Origin: Cichorium intybus | Lineage: Eukaryota > Streptophyta > Magnoliopsida > Asterales > Asteraceae | Direction: 5' to 3' | Assembly (NCBI GenBank): GCA_023525715.1 | Contig: CM042010.1 | Location: forward strand, 80,043,894-80,107,893 | Length of the DNA stretch: 64,000 bases | Shown: one piece after another, positions 1-11,012 of the stretch | How positions within the stretch are numbered: position 1 is the stretch's first letter | How the letters are laid out: each line of letters starts with the position of its first letter | The notes under the pieces: model-generated | The model's input: the letters and a program-made list of their open reading frames with translations, nothing else | Told to the model about the DNA's origin: nothing | Databases searched by the model: none | Position numbers and translations under genes: made by a program

Positions 1-19
1 AACATATTGATTTCCTACA
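1..19 (+). repeat. 3' end of element A 5' LTR
   Basis: These 19 bases match the last 19 bases of the LTRs ending at 17022, 24595 and 32489 and end in the canonical CA. They are directly followed by the primer-binding site. Confidence 0.9.
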
Positions 20-21
20 AT

Positions 22-38
22 TGGTATCAGAGCCATGG
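22..38 (+). other. Primer-binding site of element A (tRNA-iMet type)
   Basis: TGGTATCAGAGCC begins two bases after the LTR end. This sequence is the usual complement of the 3' end of plant initiator tRNA-Met and primes minus-strand DNA synthesis. Confidence 0.92.
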
Positions 39-1687
39 CTATATTGCATGTTTAGATAATAAGTTTATTTGGATAAACTTGGTTTTTGGAAGCCATGAAT
101 GTTCATCTTCTTGAATGAAAGTTTCATGCATGGCTTCTTTGGCAACATGCAAGTATATTATCTATGATTTTATGTAACCAACTATATTTTATGATTGCAT
201 GCATTTGGTTACATAATTGTTGCCTTAGAAAAACAAAATGTTGATTTTCTTATGATTTTATGTGATAAAATGGTGCATAAACAAGCCAAGGACCATATGA
301 TGCATGTTGTGTGTTTATATTCGATATGGTTGTAATCTATTCTTTTATTCAAATGGTTTGTAATAATAATTAGTTATTTCCTTCTTTTATTCATTTTATA
401 AGCATTAGAATAGTTGTATTCTTGTATATCTTTATAAAATGTAACAAGAGAAGGAGATAAAGGCATGAGAAGCAACTACCAAACAGCAACATTTTTCCTG
501 CCATGGCTGCCAATTTCGAACCTGTTAAGGAGGGTTTAAAAAATTCATATCTTGGTATTTTGATGCTATACTTGTTGGTAACTTTAATATCTAGTATATA
601 CAATAAGTGTTGGCAAGTGTAAGCATCAATTTAACCAAGAATGAAGTGAAGAAAGCAACAAAAAACACAAAAAACCTCCTGTCAGGGGCTGTTTCTGTCG
701 AGAATTTTGAGGAGCCCAAAGAAAAATCACAAGCTCTTCCATGGTGTCAAGAAATGGTGGTTCAAGTGTCATTTGATGATATAAGAAGCTTGGCAAAATT
801 GTAGCCAAATCGAAGATCATTTGGTTGAGTTTTTGTCACCTTTTTGTCCCTAGGTTTGGACTTGATATTTCATGTATGGCTCACATGAAATATCAAATTA
901 GTTGGCTTGTGTTTATGCACCCATGCATGCATGTGATGATTGAATGTTTTGTTATTTTATGTTGTGGATGAAAATAAGATTTTGCATGCTAGACAACCTA
1001 GATAATTAAACATAATCATCAAGGAGTTTGTAATTTTCAAATTGACATATAAAACATTAGATATAATACAATTGGTTTTATTAAAATGGGTTTTGTTATA
1101 AAACCTATAAAGTCAAGTTTTGAAAATGAATGAAACTAGAAATAAAATGGAGATTTTATGAATTCTTACAAACTCCAACCCTAAGTAATAATGGTAATTA
1201 TTTAGGATTAAAATTGGTTCTCATGTATGTGATCAAACTCAAACTTAATATTGGATATTAATTGTAATCTTGACCACAATCAAAGAATCAATAAAATGGA
1301 GATTTTATGATTAAGGAACCAATTAACAAAATAAGATTTTAATGGTACCATGTTCATTGGATGCATGCAATCTACATGATACCATATGTTTTTCAAAAAT
1401 TAGAATTGTAAAACATACAAATCCCTTTCAAAATACAAATCAATGCCGTCCCTCTTAAAGACACTCATGTATCACTTGCATATCCTTGTGGGATAAAGGT
1501 TACCTAACCACTTGGAGTCTTCTTGTGATATAAGAGGTAGTCTTGCAATATTGATGGGATAAAGGACACCAAACCATTAATAGTTGTCAAAACTACACGT
1601 CCGTTTAAGTGGGATGATTTGTTTGGAAATATTTTGTGATAAAGGTCACCTAAGCATTAGAAATCCAAGGCATAGATGGGATCAAAC
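39..1687 (+). other. Element A 5' leader, first part (non-coding)
   Basis: Untranslated leader, nearly identical to 24615-26275 of element D. It carries three copies of an iterated motif, GGGATAAAGG-NN-ACCTAACC, at about 1490, 1556 and 1636; the fourth copy lies beyond element B at 10866. The frame at 607-804 has no ATG start and is not called as a gene. The last five bases, CAAAC, are the target duplication of B. Confidence 0.85.
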
Positions 1688-2409
1688 TGTTGGAAATCAT
1701 GTGTTCATGTAATTAGTTTCAAAAACTTGAAGTTGTAACGGAAGCATAAAATCATGAACACAAGTTTCTCTTCCAAGAGGATCATGCTACATGCATGAAG
1801 AGATAAGATGAAGAACAAGCATAGATGAAGTTCAAAATCATACCCTTTCTTATTTTCTTGGTTTGGACGATTTTGATGAGGCTAGGAGTCAAGAAAGAAT
1901 CCCTCTATAGTTGATCCACCCACAAGGAAAACACCTTAGATGCTAGTCCCTTTAAACTTGCAAATGAACACTCTCTTGATGTTGAAGCTTGAACGATTCT
2001 TGCATGCAACCTTGAGAGAGTTTCTTAAGCTATCTTGGCTGATTTTTAACACAAGTATATGGAATGAACTAGCCTTAGATGGCCGGCCATATTGGTCTTC
2101 TTATGGAGAGAATAAGCATGCATTATCCTTAAAGAAAGAGCATTGCCACTTTCCATGGTCAACCCTTGAATACCCCAAGCATCTTCCACTTCTTTTTGAT
2201 ATTATATTAACACACTTTTTAGGCATGACATGGAGATTTGGCCGGCCATATGAAGGCTTAAAATAACTATTATATATCATTTCCATATTATTTATAAACT
2301 TATAAACAAAGTTTATAAATAATAACTCTTTATACTTATGTTTAATGGAATAACTTTTATACCATATTCTTGTACATAAACCTTTCAAATATGTATTATA
2401 TATATGATG

Positions 2410-2489
<80 letters not shown>

Positions 2490-2853
2490 CAACATACATA
2501 TTACATCTTATTCAATTTACCATTTAAATTAAATAAAAGGTTTATGTATATATATATATATATACAATTCAATTAAATCATTTAACAACTTAAACAATTT
2601 AATTATCATTATTAATTAATTCATCACATATGAATTAATAATCAACCTTTAATATTGGAGTTATTATTATTTTTTCCTCAAATAATAATAACTTACAAGA
2701 TTAAATTGCAAGTTTAGTATCATTTGATATTAAATCAAATTTAACATTCTGAATGATCAATTGGTGTTAAACTTGTTGTTGGTGTGACCCTATAGGATCA
2801 TGTATTATTAGTAATATCATTTTATGATCATCATTGGGCATATAGAACTAACA
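1688..2853 (-). repeat. Element B 3' LTR
   Basis: 1,166 bp, TG...CA ended. It matches the LTR at 9566-10760 apart from a few substitutions and the lengths of two (TA)n tracts (about 2413-2486 and 2546-2564). Confidence 0.95.
2413..2486. repeat. (TA)n microsatellite in B 3' LTR
   Basis: About 74 bp of perfect TA repeat at the position where all LTRs of this family carry one. The short frames encoding alternating Tyr-Ile here are not genes. Confidence 0.97.
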
Positions 2854-2865
2854 ATCTCCCACTTG
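2854..2865 (-). other. Polypurine tract of element B
   Basis: Read on the minus strand this is CAAGTGGGAGAT, directly before the 3' LTR. It primes plus-strand synthesis and is identical at the same place in A, C and D. Confidence 0.85.
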
Positions 2866-3636
2866 CACAAGGTTGCATCATAGAATGATACCGACAGTGA
2901 TGAACGTCTAGCAACATTTCACTGCCCCCAATAATACATGACATTATGCCATTCAACAACATCCAATTCTTCAAAAGCACGAGGCTCTAATTGATGTACT
3001 AGGTTATCTATCAATTATCCCTTTGTCACAGACATCATGTTGAACATGAGACATGGATCTTAATCATTCTCATTTTTAATGTTCAACTTTCAATCAGGCG
3101 CCTTAGATGTCTAACTCTCAACACATAAGAGGAACAAATCCCGTCTTGACTACATACGTCCCTTATGTAGTTTGTACTATACTTGAGTATGGCCTTTATG
3201 GTTGTCTATATTTCAAGAACAACGGTGAACCATATCAAAGCATAGAACTCTCTACAATTGAGTCCCAAATATGCATCTCAGGTCTAAGGATACAATGATA
3301 ATACCTTTATTCAAGAATCACTTATGACGATGATCCATGGAGTGATCTTGAAGCGGGTCAAGTCCAATACTTGTTCACTAACAAGTACCTATGAATTTGG
3401 TTGCAACCTTTTGCTACTTTTACCCATAAAAGTCAACCAATCCAACTCATATTAGTCTTACTTCACAATTGCTCCCACAACTATGATCGACTATGGACAT
3501 TTAGAATAATCAAATTATTCGAGGATTAAACATGCTAATATTAAAACACAAAATTATGAATGAAACATCACCTTTCATATATTACATAATTCTTGTTGTT
3601 TACATAAGTTCATATTCATAAAACACTAAACACAAA
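2866..3636 (-). other. Element B 3' untranslated region
   Basis: About 770 bp between the polyprotein stop and the polypurine tract, present with high identity in A, C and D. I see no coding function; short frames such as 3107-3298 are incidental. Confidence 0.8.
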
Positions 3637-6600
3637 TCAAATCCATTCATTAGAGTAACGAAGTCCTATACCCTTAGCGTGACTTTCATGCTTAGCTTGG
3701 GGTAAAGGCTTCGTGAACGGGTCTGCCAAATTCTGATCTGTATGAACCTTGTGAATACTTATTTCACCATTCTTAACTTCATGTCTTATGTAGTTATACC
3801 TTCGGTGAATGTGTTTGGTCTTTTGATGCGATCTAGGTTCCTTTGCTTGAGCTATAGCACCTAGATTATCACAGAAGATTTCTATAGGGTCCCGAATGGA
3901 AGGAACAACCCCTAGATCTTCAATGAACTTTCTCATCCAGACAGCTTCTTGAGCAGCTTCCGAAGCAGCAACATATTCTGATTCTGTAGTGGATTGTGCA
4001 ATCACTTCTTGTTTGGAACTCTTCCAAGACACGGCTCCTCCATTTAAAATAAAGACATACCCAGATTGAGATCTCGAATCATCCCTATCTGTTTGGAAGC
4101 TTGCGTCAGTGTAACCCTTTACCTTTAAGCTTTCTTCCAAACCACCGTAAACTAAGAACATGTCTTTAGTCCTTCTCAAGTACTTAAGAATGTTCTTGAC
4201 AACAGTCCAGTGGGCTTCACCTGGGTTCTGTTGATACCTACTAGTCATGCTTAAGGCACATGAGACGTCGGGCCTAGTGCATAACATGGCATACATGATA
4301 GACCCAATTGCCGAAGCATATGGGACATGTTTCATCCTTTCAAGTTGAGTCCTAGTGCTTGGGCACTGAGACTTACTTAGGATGGTGCCATGCGGTATCG
4401 GCAAGAATCCTCTTTTGGAGTCTTGCATCTTGAACCTTTTCAAGATTTTATCAATATATACACTTTGGCTTAAACCAATAAGTCTCTTAGATCTATCTCT
4501 ATAGATCTTTATGCCTAATACATAAGCAGCTTCTCCTAAGTCCTTCATTGAGAAACAGTTCTCAAGGAACGTTTTGACACCTTTCAAGGTTGGGATGTCA
4601 TTTCCAAATAGAAGTATGTCATCTACATACAATACTAGGAATATGACTATGCTCCCACTAGCTTTCTTGTAAACACAGGAGTCATCCTCATTTTTGATGA
4701 ATCCAAAATTTGTAATCTTTTCATCAAAACGGATGTTCCATGTTCGAGACGCTTGCTTCAATCCATAGATAGATCTTTTAAGCTTGCACACTTTGTTTGG
4801 ATGCTTAGGATCGACAAAACCTTCAGGTTGATCCATATAGACATCTTCTAATAAGTGTCCATTTAGGAAAGCGGTCTTGACATCCATTTGCCATATCTCA
4901 TAATCATAGTATGCGGCTATGGCAAAAAGTATCCTAATTGACTTGATCATTGCCACTGGTGAAAAGGTCTCATCATAGTCTATACCATGAGTTTGTGAGT
5001 ATCCTTTAGCGACAAGTCTAGTCTTAAAAGTGTGAACATTTCCATCCACGTCGGTTTTCTTCTTGAAAACCCATTTGTTCCCAACAGTCTTACAATTGGT
5101 GGGAAGATTAACCAAGTCCCATACTTGGTTATCGTGCATGGATTGCATCTCTGTGTTCATGGCTTCAAGCCATTTATCAGATTCAGGATCTGACATTGCA
5201 CTCTGGTAGTTGACGGGTTCATCAGAATCTATCGTATAACATTCCTCTTCCATCATTAGGTTACCATACCTATCAGGTTCAAATCGAACCCTACCAGATC
5301 TGCGAACATCTTGTGTTACAATTTGTTCCTGATCAACTGTTTGTTCAGGTTCAACAATTTCTTGTTGAATGCTAGATCCAATTTCTTGTGTATCAGGCTG
5401 TGGTTCCTGAAGTTCCTCAAGTTCCACAAACCTCCCACTAGCCTCTTCCGTCAGAAACTTGTTTTCTAGGAATTCAGCTTTTCGAGAAATAAATATCTTA
5501 TTCTCTACGGGATTGTAGAAGTAGTATCCAAGACAATCTTTCGGATACCCTACAAAGATACACTTGGTTGAACGGGGTTCTAGTTTGTTTGAAGCTTCCT
5601 GTCTAACATAAGCTTCACAACCCCATACCTTGAGATAGGATAAAGATGGAACCTTTCCATGCCATATCTCATAAGGCGTTTTATCTACCTTCTTGGTAGG
5701 TGCCATGTTTAGGAGACGAGCGGCTGTTTGTAAAGCATAACCCCAAAATGATAAAGGTAGAGTACTTCTACTCATCATGGATCGAACCATATCCAATAGT
5801 GTTCGGTTCCGCCTTTCAGATACACCATTATGTTGTGGTGTTCCAGGTGGAGTAAGTTGTGAAACAATTCCACAAGTCTTAAGATGATCCATAAAGTTTG
5901 TAGTTAAGTACTCACCTCCTCTATCAGAACGTAGAACTTTAATTGTTTTATTGAGTTGATTTTCCACTTCACTTTGAAACGTTTTGAACATTTCAAATGC
6001 CTCATGTTTATGTTTAATCAAATAAACATATCCAAAACGACTAAAGTCGTCAGTGAAAGTGATGAAATATCTTTCACCATATCTAGTCATTGGCTTGAAA
6101 GGACCACATACATCCGTATGTATGATTCCTAACAAGTCCTTTGCCCTCTCATTGGTTCCCGAGAAAGGGGCTTTAGTCATCTTGCCATGTAAACAAGATT
6201 CACATATATCAAATGAGTCATTCTCATTTGCCTTCAAAAGTCCACTCTTTTGAAGTTGGGATATGCGATTCTTGTTTATATGCCCAAGGCGACAATGCCA
6301 TAGATAAATTTGACTCAAATCACATTTGGGTCTCTTGGTGAAAGTGTGGTATAAAGAGCCATGGTTAGTCTTTTCATCAAGGTTTACTTCATAAATTCCA
6401 TTTAAAGGCCTAGCCTCAAAATAGAACACATTGTTTTTGTAAACACAAATATCATCATTCATAAAGGAAAGATCAAATCCACATTGTCTCAACTTAGCAA
6501 CCGAAATAATATTCCTAGTCAAGCTAGGGACATAATAAACATTCGTTAATGTCAAATACAAGCCATTAGGTAGTAACAAATCAAAATTTCCTATTGAATC

Positions 6601-7656
6601 CACCGCAACCCTTGCACTGTTTCCAACCCGGAGTACTACCTCGTTTGCCTTCAGTCGCCTACTCCTTTTGAACCCCTGCAACATATTAAAAATGTGAGTT
6701 CCACAACCAGTATCAAATACCCATGTGTTTGGAGATAAATTATAAAGTTCTAGGTCTATCACATAGATACCTGAAGTGCCCTCACCGGCCTTCTTCTTCT
6801 TCAACTCCGCAAGATAGGTAGGGCAATTCCTCTTCCAATGCCCAACTTTGCCACATTCGAAGCACGCGTCTTCCTTGGCAACCTTTGCCTTCTTCTTGGG
6901 CGGACGGGATGTTTGGACAACTTTCTTGCCCTTTCCTTTGACAACCTTTGCCTTCCCCTTGCCCTTGGAGTTGGTGGGGTGTTCGGGTCTAGTTCTCTTT
7001 GTGCCACCTTCCTTGATCATGAGAACTTGAGTGGTTTTCTTAGGCAGATTCTTTTCGGCGGTAATTAGCATCCCATGCAATTCCGGAATAGTCTTGTTGA
7101 AACCATTCATGTTATAGTTCATGACAAAGGGATCAAAAGACTTTGTCAAGGAGTTAAGGATCATATCCGTTGCTAGCTCTTCGGGCATCACAACTCCAAG
7201 ACGAGCCAAATGATCAATGTGACTCTTCATTTTGAGCACATAAGAGCTTACCGTCTGTCCATCCTCCATCTTGCAAGCATGGAAAGCCCGAACAGTTTCG
7301 AACCTTTCCGTTCTTGCAAGTTGTTGGAACATTTCCTTTAATTGATTGATCATGTCATAGGCTGAATGATTCTCTAAGTCCTTCTGAAGGTCAGGAATCA
7401 TGGTGGCCAGCATAAGACATGATGCATCAATGGAATCATCCATCTTTTTAAGCCATGCATCGTGTGCGGGCTTAGGGATGGCAGGGGGCTCTTCAGGAAG
7501 TGGTTCATTGAGAACATATTCTTTCTTTTCTTGTTTGAGAACTATTCTCACACTACGGTACCAATCCAAGAAGTTGGTATGGTTGAGTTTTTCTCCCTCA
7601 AGGAGAGATCGTAGTGAGGTTTTGTTTGGAGCCGGGTTTGTTGTGTTTGGTGCCAT
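3637..7656 (-). CDS. Intact copia gag-pol polyprotein (element B)
   Basis: One uninterrupted 1339-codon frame for all retrotransposition proteins. In order: gag (residues 1-260) with a Lys/Gly-rich basic stretch near 220-262; CCHC knuckle C265-x2-C268-x4-H273-x4-C278 for RNA binding; aspartic protease with D315-T-G; pre-integrase H454/H459/C485/C488; integrase with D515, D578 and E614 (D35E spacing); reverse transcriptase with a conserved Asp near 925 and YVDD at 1010-1013; RNase H with D1184, E1225 and D1263. The ATG was chosen because A, C, D and F start at the same place. Length and domain order (integrase before RT) are normal for Ty1/copia. Differences from D are a few missense changes outside these residues. 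Coding capacity looks complete; whether it is expressed is unknown. Confidence 0.96.
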   Translation of the reverse strand: MAPNTTNPAPNKTSLRSLLEGEKLNHTNFLDWYRSVRIVLKQEKKEYVLNEPLPEEPPAIPKPAHDAWLKKMDDSIDASCLMLATMIPDLQKDLENHSAYDMINQLKEMFQQLARTERFETVRAFHACKMEDGQTVSSYVLKMKSHIDHLARLGVVMPEELATDMILNSLTKSFDPFVMNYNMNGFNKTIPELHGMLITAEKNLPKKTTQVLMIKEGGTKRTRPEHPTNSKGKGKAKVVKGKGKKVVQTSRPPKKKAKVAKEDACFECGKVGHWKRNCPTYLAELKKKKAGEGTSGIYVIDLELYNLSPNTWVFDTGCGTHIFNMLQGFKRSRRLKANEVVLRVGNSARVAVDSIGNFDLLLPNGLYLTLTNVYYVPSLTRNIISVAKLRQCGFDLSFMNDDICVYKNNVFYFEARPLNGIYEVNLDEKTNHGSLYHTFTKRPKCDLSQIYLWHCRLGHINKNRISQLQKSGLLKANENDSFDICESCLHGKMTKAPFSGTNERAKDLLGIIHTDVCGPFKPMTRYGERYFITFTDDFSRFGYVYLIKHKHEAFEMFKTFQSEVENQLNKTIKVLRSDRGGEYLTTNFMDHLKTCGIVSQLTPPGTPQHNGVSERRNRTLLDMVRSMMSRSTLPLSFWGYALQTAARLLNMAPTKKVDKTPYEIWHGKVPSLSYLKVWGCEAYVRQEASNKLEPRSTKCIFVGYPKDCLGYYFYNPVENKIFISRKAEFLENKFLTEEASGRFVELEELQEPQPDTQEIGSSIQQEIVEPEQTVDQEQIVTQDVRRSGRVRFEPDRYGNLMMEEECYTIDSDEPVNYQSAMSDPESDKWLEAMNTEMQSMHDNQVWDLVNLPTNCKTVGNKWVFKKKTDVDGNVHTFKTRLVAKGYSQTHGIDYDETFSPVAMIKSIRILFAIAAYYDYEIWQMDVKTAFLNGHLLEDVYMDQPEGFVDPKHPNKVCKLKRSIYGLKQASRTWNIRFDEKITNFGFIKNEDDSCVYKKASGSIVIFLVLYVDDILLFGNDIPTLKGVKTFLENCFSMKDLGEAAYVLGIKIYRDRSKRLIGLSQSVYIDKILKRFKMQDSKRGFLPIPHGTILSKSQCPSTRTQLERMKHVPYASAIGSIMYAMLCTRPDVSCALSMTSRYQQNPGEAHWTVVKNILKYLRRTKDMFLVYGGLEESLKVKGYTDASFQTDRDDSRSQSGYVFILNGGAVSWKSSKQEVIAQSTTESEYVAASEAAQEAVWMRKFIEDLGVVPSIRDPIEIFCDNLGAIAQAKEPRSHQKTKHIHRRYNYIRHEVKNGEISIHKVHTDQNLADPFTKPLPQAKHESHAKGIGLRYSNEWI

Positions 7657-9546
7657 CTACAAAATTTTAACAAGGTTCGATTTAGTAAATTATGATATTA
7701 AGTCCTTAATAATTAATTCCCTTTCTTGTTTCATAAACTTTAATTGATTAAGGACTAGAATCCAAGTTGCAATACGAACAAGCGGTTAGGTATCCTTTAT
7801 CCCGCCTATTCGAATCAACAAGGTAGGTAACGGTTTACCAATTATATCCAAATATAATTTCTAGAGTTATGGGATCCCATTATAACATTTATAAGTTTGG
7901 CATGTTTGATCCCATCTATGCCTTGGATTTCTAATGCTTAGGTGACCTTTATCACAAGAGATTTCCAAACGAATCATCCCACTTAAACCGACGTGTAGTT
8001 TTGACAACTATTAATGGTTAGGTGTCCTTTATCCCATCAATATTGCAAAACTACTTCTTGTATCACAAGAAGACTCCAAGTGGTTAGGTATTCTTTATCC
8101 CACAAGGAAATACAAGTGATACATGAGTGTCTTTAAGAGAGACGGCATTGATTTGTATTTCGAAAGGGATTTGTATGTTTTACAATTCTAATTTTGAAAA
8201 CATATGGTATCATGTAGATTGCATGCATCCAATGAACATGGTACCATTAAAATCTTATTTTTGTTAATTGGTTCCTTAATCACAAAATCTCCATTTTATT
8301 GATTCTTTGTTTGTGGTCAAGATTACAATTAATATCCAATATTAAGTTTGAGTTTGATCACATATATGAGAACCAATTTTAATCCTAAATAATTACCATT
8401 ATTATTTAGGGTTGGAGTTTGTAAGAATTCATAAAATCTCCATTTTATTTGTTTCATATAAAAACTTGACTTTATAGGTTTTATAATAAAACCCATTTTA
8501 ATAAAACCAATTGTATTACATCTTATGTTTTATATGTCAATTTGAAAATTACAAACTCCTTGATGATTATGTTTAATTATCTAGGTTGTCTAGCATGCAA
8601 AATCTTATTTTCATCCACAACATAAAATCATAAAACATTCAATCATCACATGCATGCATGGGTGCATAAACACAAGCCAACTAATTTGATATTTCATGTG
8701 AGCCATACATGAAATATCAAGTCCAAACCTAGGGACAAAAAGATGACAAAAAACTCAACCAAATGATCTTCGATTTGGCTAAAATTTTGCCAAGCTTCTT
8801 ATAACATCAAATGATACTTGAACCACCATTTCTTCACACCATTGCATGAGTTTTGAATTTTCTTTTGGGCTCCTCAAAGTCACGACAGGAACAGTGGTAG
8901 CAGGAGACTTTTCTTGTGTTTTTGTTGCTTTCTTGACTTCATTCTTGGTTAAATTGATGCTTATACTTGCCAACACTTATTGTATATGCTAGATATTAAA
9001 GTTACCAACAAGTATAGCATCAAAATACCAAGATATGAATTTATTTTGAGTCCCATAACAGGTCCAAAATTCACAGCAGGAAAGCAGGAAAATGGAGCTG
9101 TTAGTTGCAATCTTTCTTTGGCTTTATCTCCTTCACTTGTTACATTTTATAAAAGATACAAAAGAATACAACTATTCTAATACTTACAAAATGAATAAAA
9201 GAGGGAAATAACTAATTATTATTACAAACCATTAGAATAAAAGAATATATTACAACCAAATCGAATTCAAACACAAAACACGCATCATATAGTCCTTGGC
9301 TTGTTTATGCACCATTTTATCACATAAAATCATAAGAAAATCAACACTTTGTTTTTCTAAGGCAACAATTATGTAACCAAATGCATGCAATCATAAAATA
9401 TAGTTGGTTACATAAAATCATAGATTAAACACTTGCATGTTGCCAAAGAAGCCATGCATGAAACTTTCATTCAAGAAGATGAACATTCATGGCTTCCAAA
9501 AACCAAGTTTATCCAAATAAACTTATTATCTAAACATGAAATATAG
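7657..9546 (-). other. Element B 5' leader
   Basis: About 1.9 kb of untranslated leader, homologous to but visibly diverged from the leaders of A and D. It carries four minus-strand copies of the GGGATAAAGG-NN-ACC motif (about 7784, 7938, 8015 and 8081). The 65-codon frame at 8779-8976 lacks an ATG start. Confidence 0.85.
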
Positions 9547-9563
9547 CCATGGCTCTGATACCA
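9547..9563 (-). other. Primer-binding site of element B
   Basis: On the minus strand it reads TGGTATCAGAGCCATGG, two bases inside the 5' LTR, matching the initiator tRNA-Met primer site used by A, D and F. Confidence 0.92.
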
Positions 9564-9565
9564 AT

Positions 9566-10288
9566 TGTTGGAAATCATGTGTTCATGTAAGTAGTTTCAA
9601 AAACTTGAAGTTGTAACGGAAGCATAAAATCATGAACACAAGTTTCTCTTCCAAGAGGATCATGCTACATGCATGAAGAGATAAGATGAAGAACAAGCAT
9701 AGATGAAGTTCAAAATCATACCCTTTCTTATTTTCTTGGTTTGGACGATTTTGATGAGGCTAGGAGTCAAGAAAGAATCCCTCTATAGTTGATCCACCCA
9801 CAAGGAAAACACCTTAGATGCTAGTCCCTTTAAACTTGCAAATGAACACTCTCTTGATGTTGAAGCTTGAACGATTCTTGCATGCAACCTTGAGAGAGTT
9901 TCTTAAGCTATCTTGGCTGATTTTTAACACAAGTATATGGAATGAACTAGCCTTAGATGGCCGGCCATATTGGTCTTCTTATGGAGAGAATAAGCATGCA
10001 TTATCCTTAAAGAAAGAGCATTGCCACTTTCCATGGTCAACCCTTGAATACCCCAAGCATCTTCCACTTCTTTTTGATATTATATTAACACACTTTTTAG
10101 GCATGACATGGAGATGTTGGCCGGCCATATGAAGGCTTAAAATAACTATTATATATCATTTCCATATTATTTATAAACTTATAAACAAAGTTTATAAATA
10201 ATAACTCTTTATACTTATGTTTAATGGAATAACTTTTATACCATATTCTTGTACATAAACCTTTTAAATATGTATTATATATATGATG

Positions 10289-10350
<62 letters not shown>

Positions 10351-10403
10351 CAACATACATATTACATCTTATTCAATTTACCATTTAAATTAAATAAAAG
10401 GTT

Positions 10404-10475
<72 letters not shown>

Positions 10476-10760
10476 TCAATTAAATCATTTAACAACTTAA
10501 ACAATTTAATTATCATTATTAATTAATTCATCACATATGAATTAATAATCAACCTTTAATATTGGAGTTATTATTATTTTTTCCTCAAATAAATTAAACT
10601 TATAAGATTAAATTGCAAGTTTAGTATCATTTGATATTAAATCAAATTTAACATTCTGAATGATCAATTGGTGTTAAACTTGTTGTTGGTGTGACCCTAT
10701 AGGATCATGTATTATTAGTAATATCATTTTATGATCATCATTGGGCATATAGAACTAACA
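9566..10760 (-). repeat. Element B 5' LTR
   Basis: 1,195 bp. It contains two (TA)n tracts, at about 10292-10347 and 10408-10471; the second is much longer than its partner at 2546-2564, so slippage has occurred since insertion. Confidence 0.95.
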
Positions 10761-11012
10761 CAAACATGCCAAACTTATAAATGTTATAAAGGGATCCCAT
10801 ACCTCTAGAAATTATATTTGGATATAATTGGTAAACCGTTACCTACCTTGTTGATTCGAATAGGCGGGATAAAGGACACCTAACCGCTTGTTTGTATTGC
10901 AACTTGGATTCTAGACCTTAATCAATTAAAGTTTATGAAACAATAAAGGGTATTAAATATTAAGGACTTAATATCATAAATTACTAAATTGAACCTTGTT
11001 AAAATTTTGTAG
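10761..11012 (+). other. Element A 5' leader, second part
   Basis: Continuation of the A leader after B, beginning with the second CAAAC copy. It holds the fourth iterated motif (10866-10885) and runs to the gag start codon. Confidence 0.88.

Larger units (their letters stand above)
1688..10760 (-). mobile_element. Ty1/copia element B, complete, inserted in element A
   Basis: Complete minus-strand element of 9,073 bp with LTRs at 9566-10760 (5') and 1688-2853 (3'), a primer site, an intact 1339-codon polyprotein and a polypurine tract. It is flanked by a perfect 5-bp duplication CAAAC at 1683-1687 and 10761-10765. Excising it rejoins the leader of element A exactly. The LTRs begin TGTTAGTT and end CCAACA in element orientation and differ mainly in (TA)n length, so the insertion looks young. 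With A it forms an inverted pair of related elements. Confidence 0.96.

Noticed and set aside
391..603. 70-codon minus-strand frame in the leader, also at 24967-25179
   Set aside because: Present only in the nearly identical A and D leaders; the B counterpart (8980-9180) diverges after about 24 residues. No sign of coding.
2101..2576. Frames with long Tyr-Ile repeats (also near 10249, 16145, 44131 and 59002)
   Set aside because: These are translations of (TA)n microsatellites.
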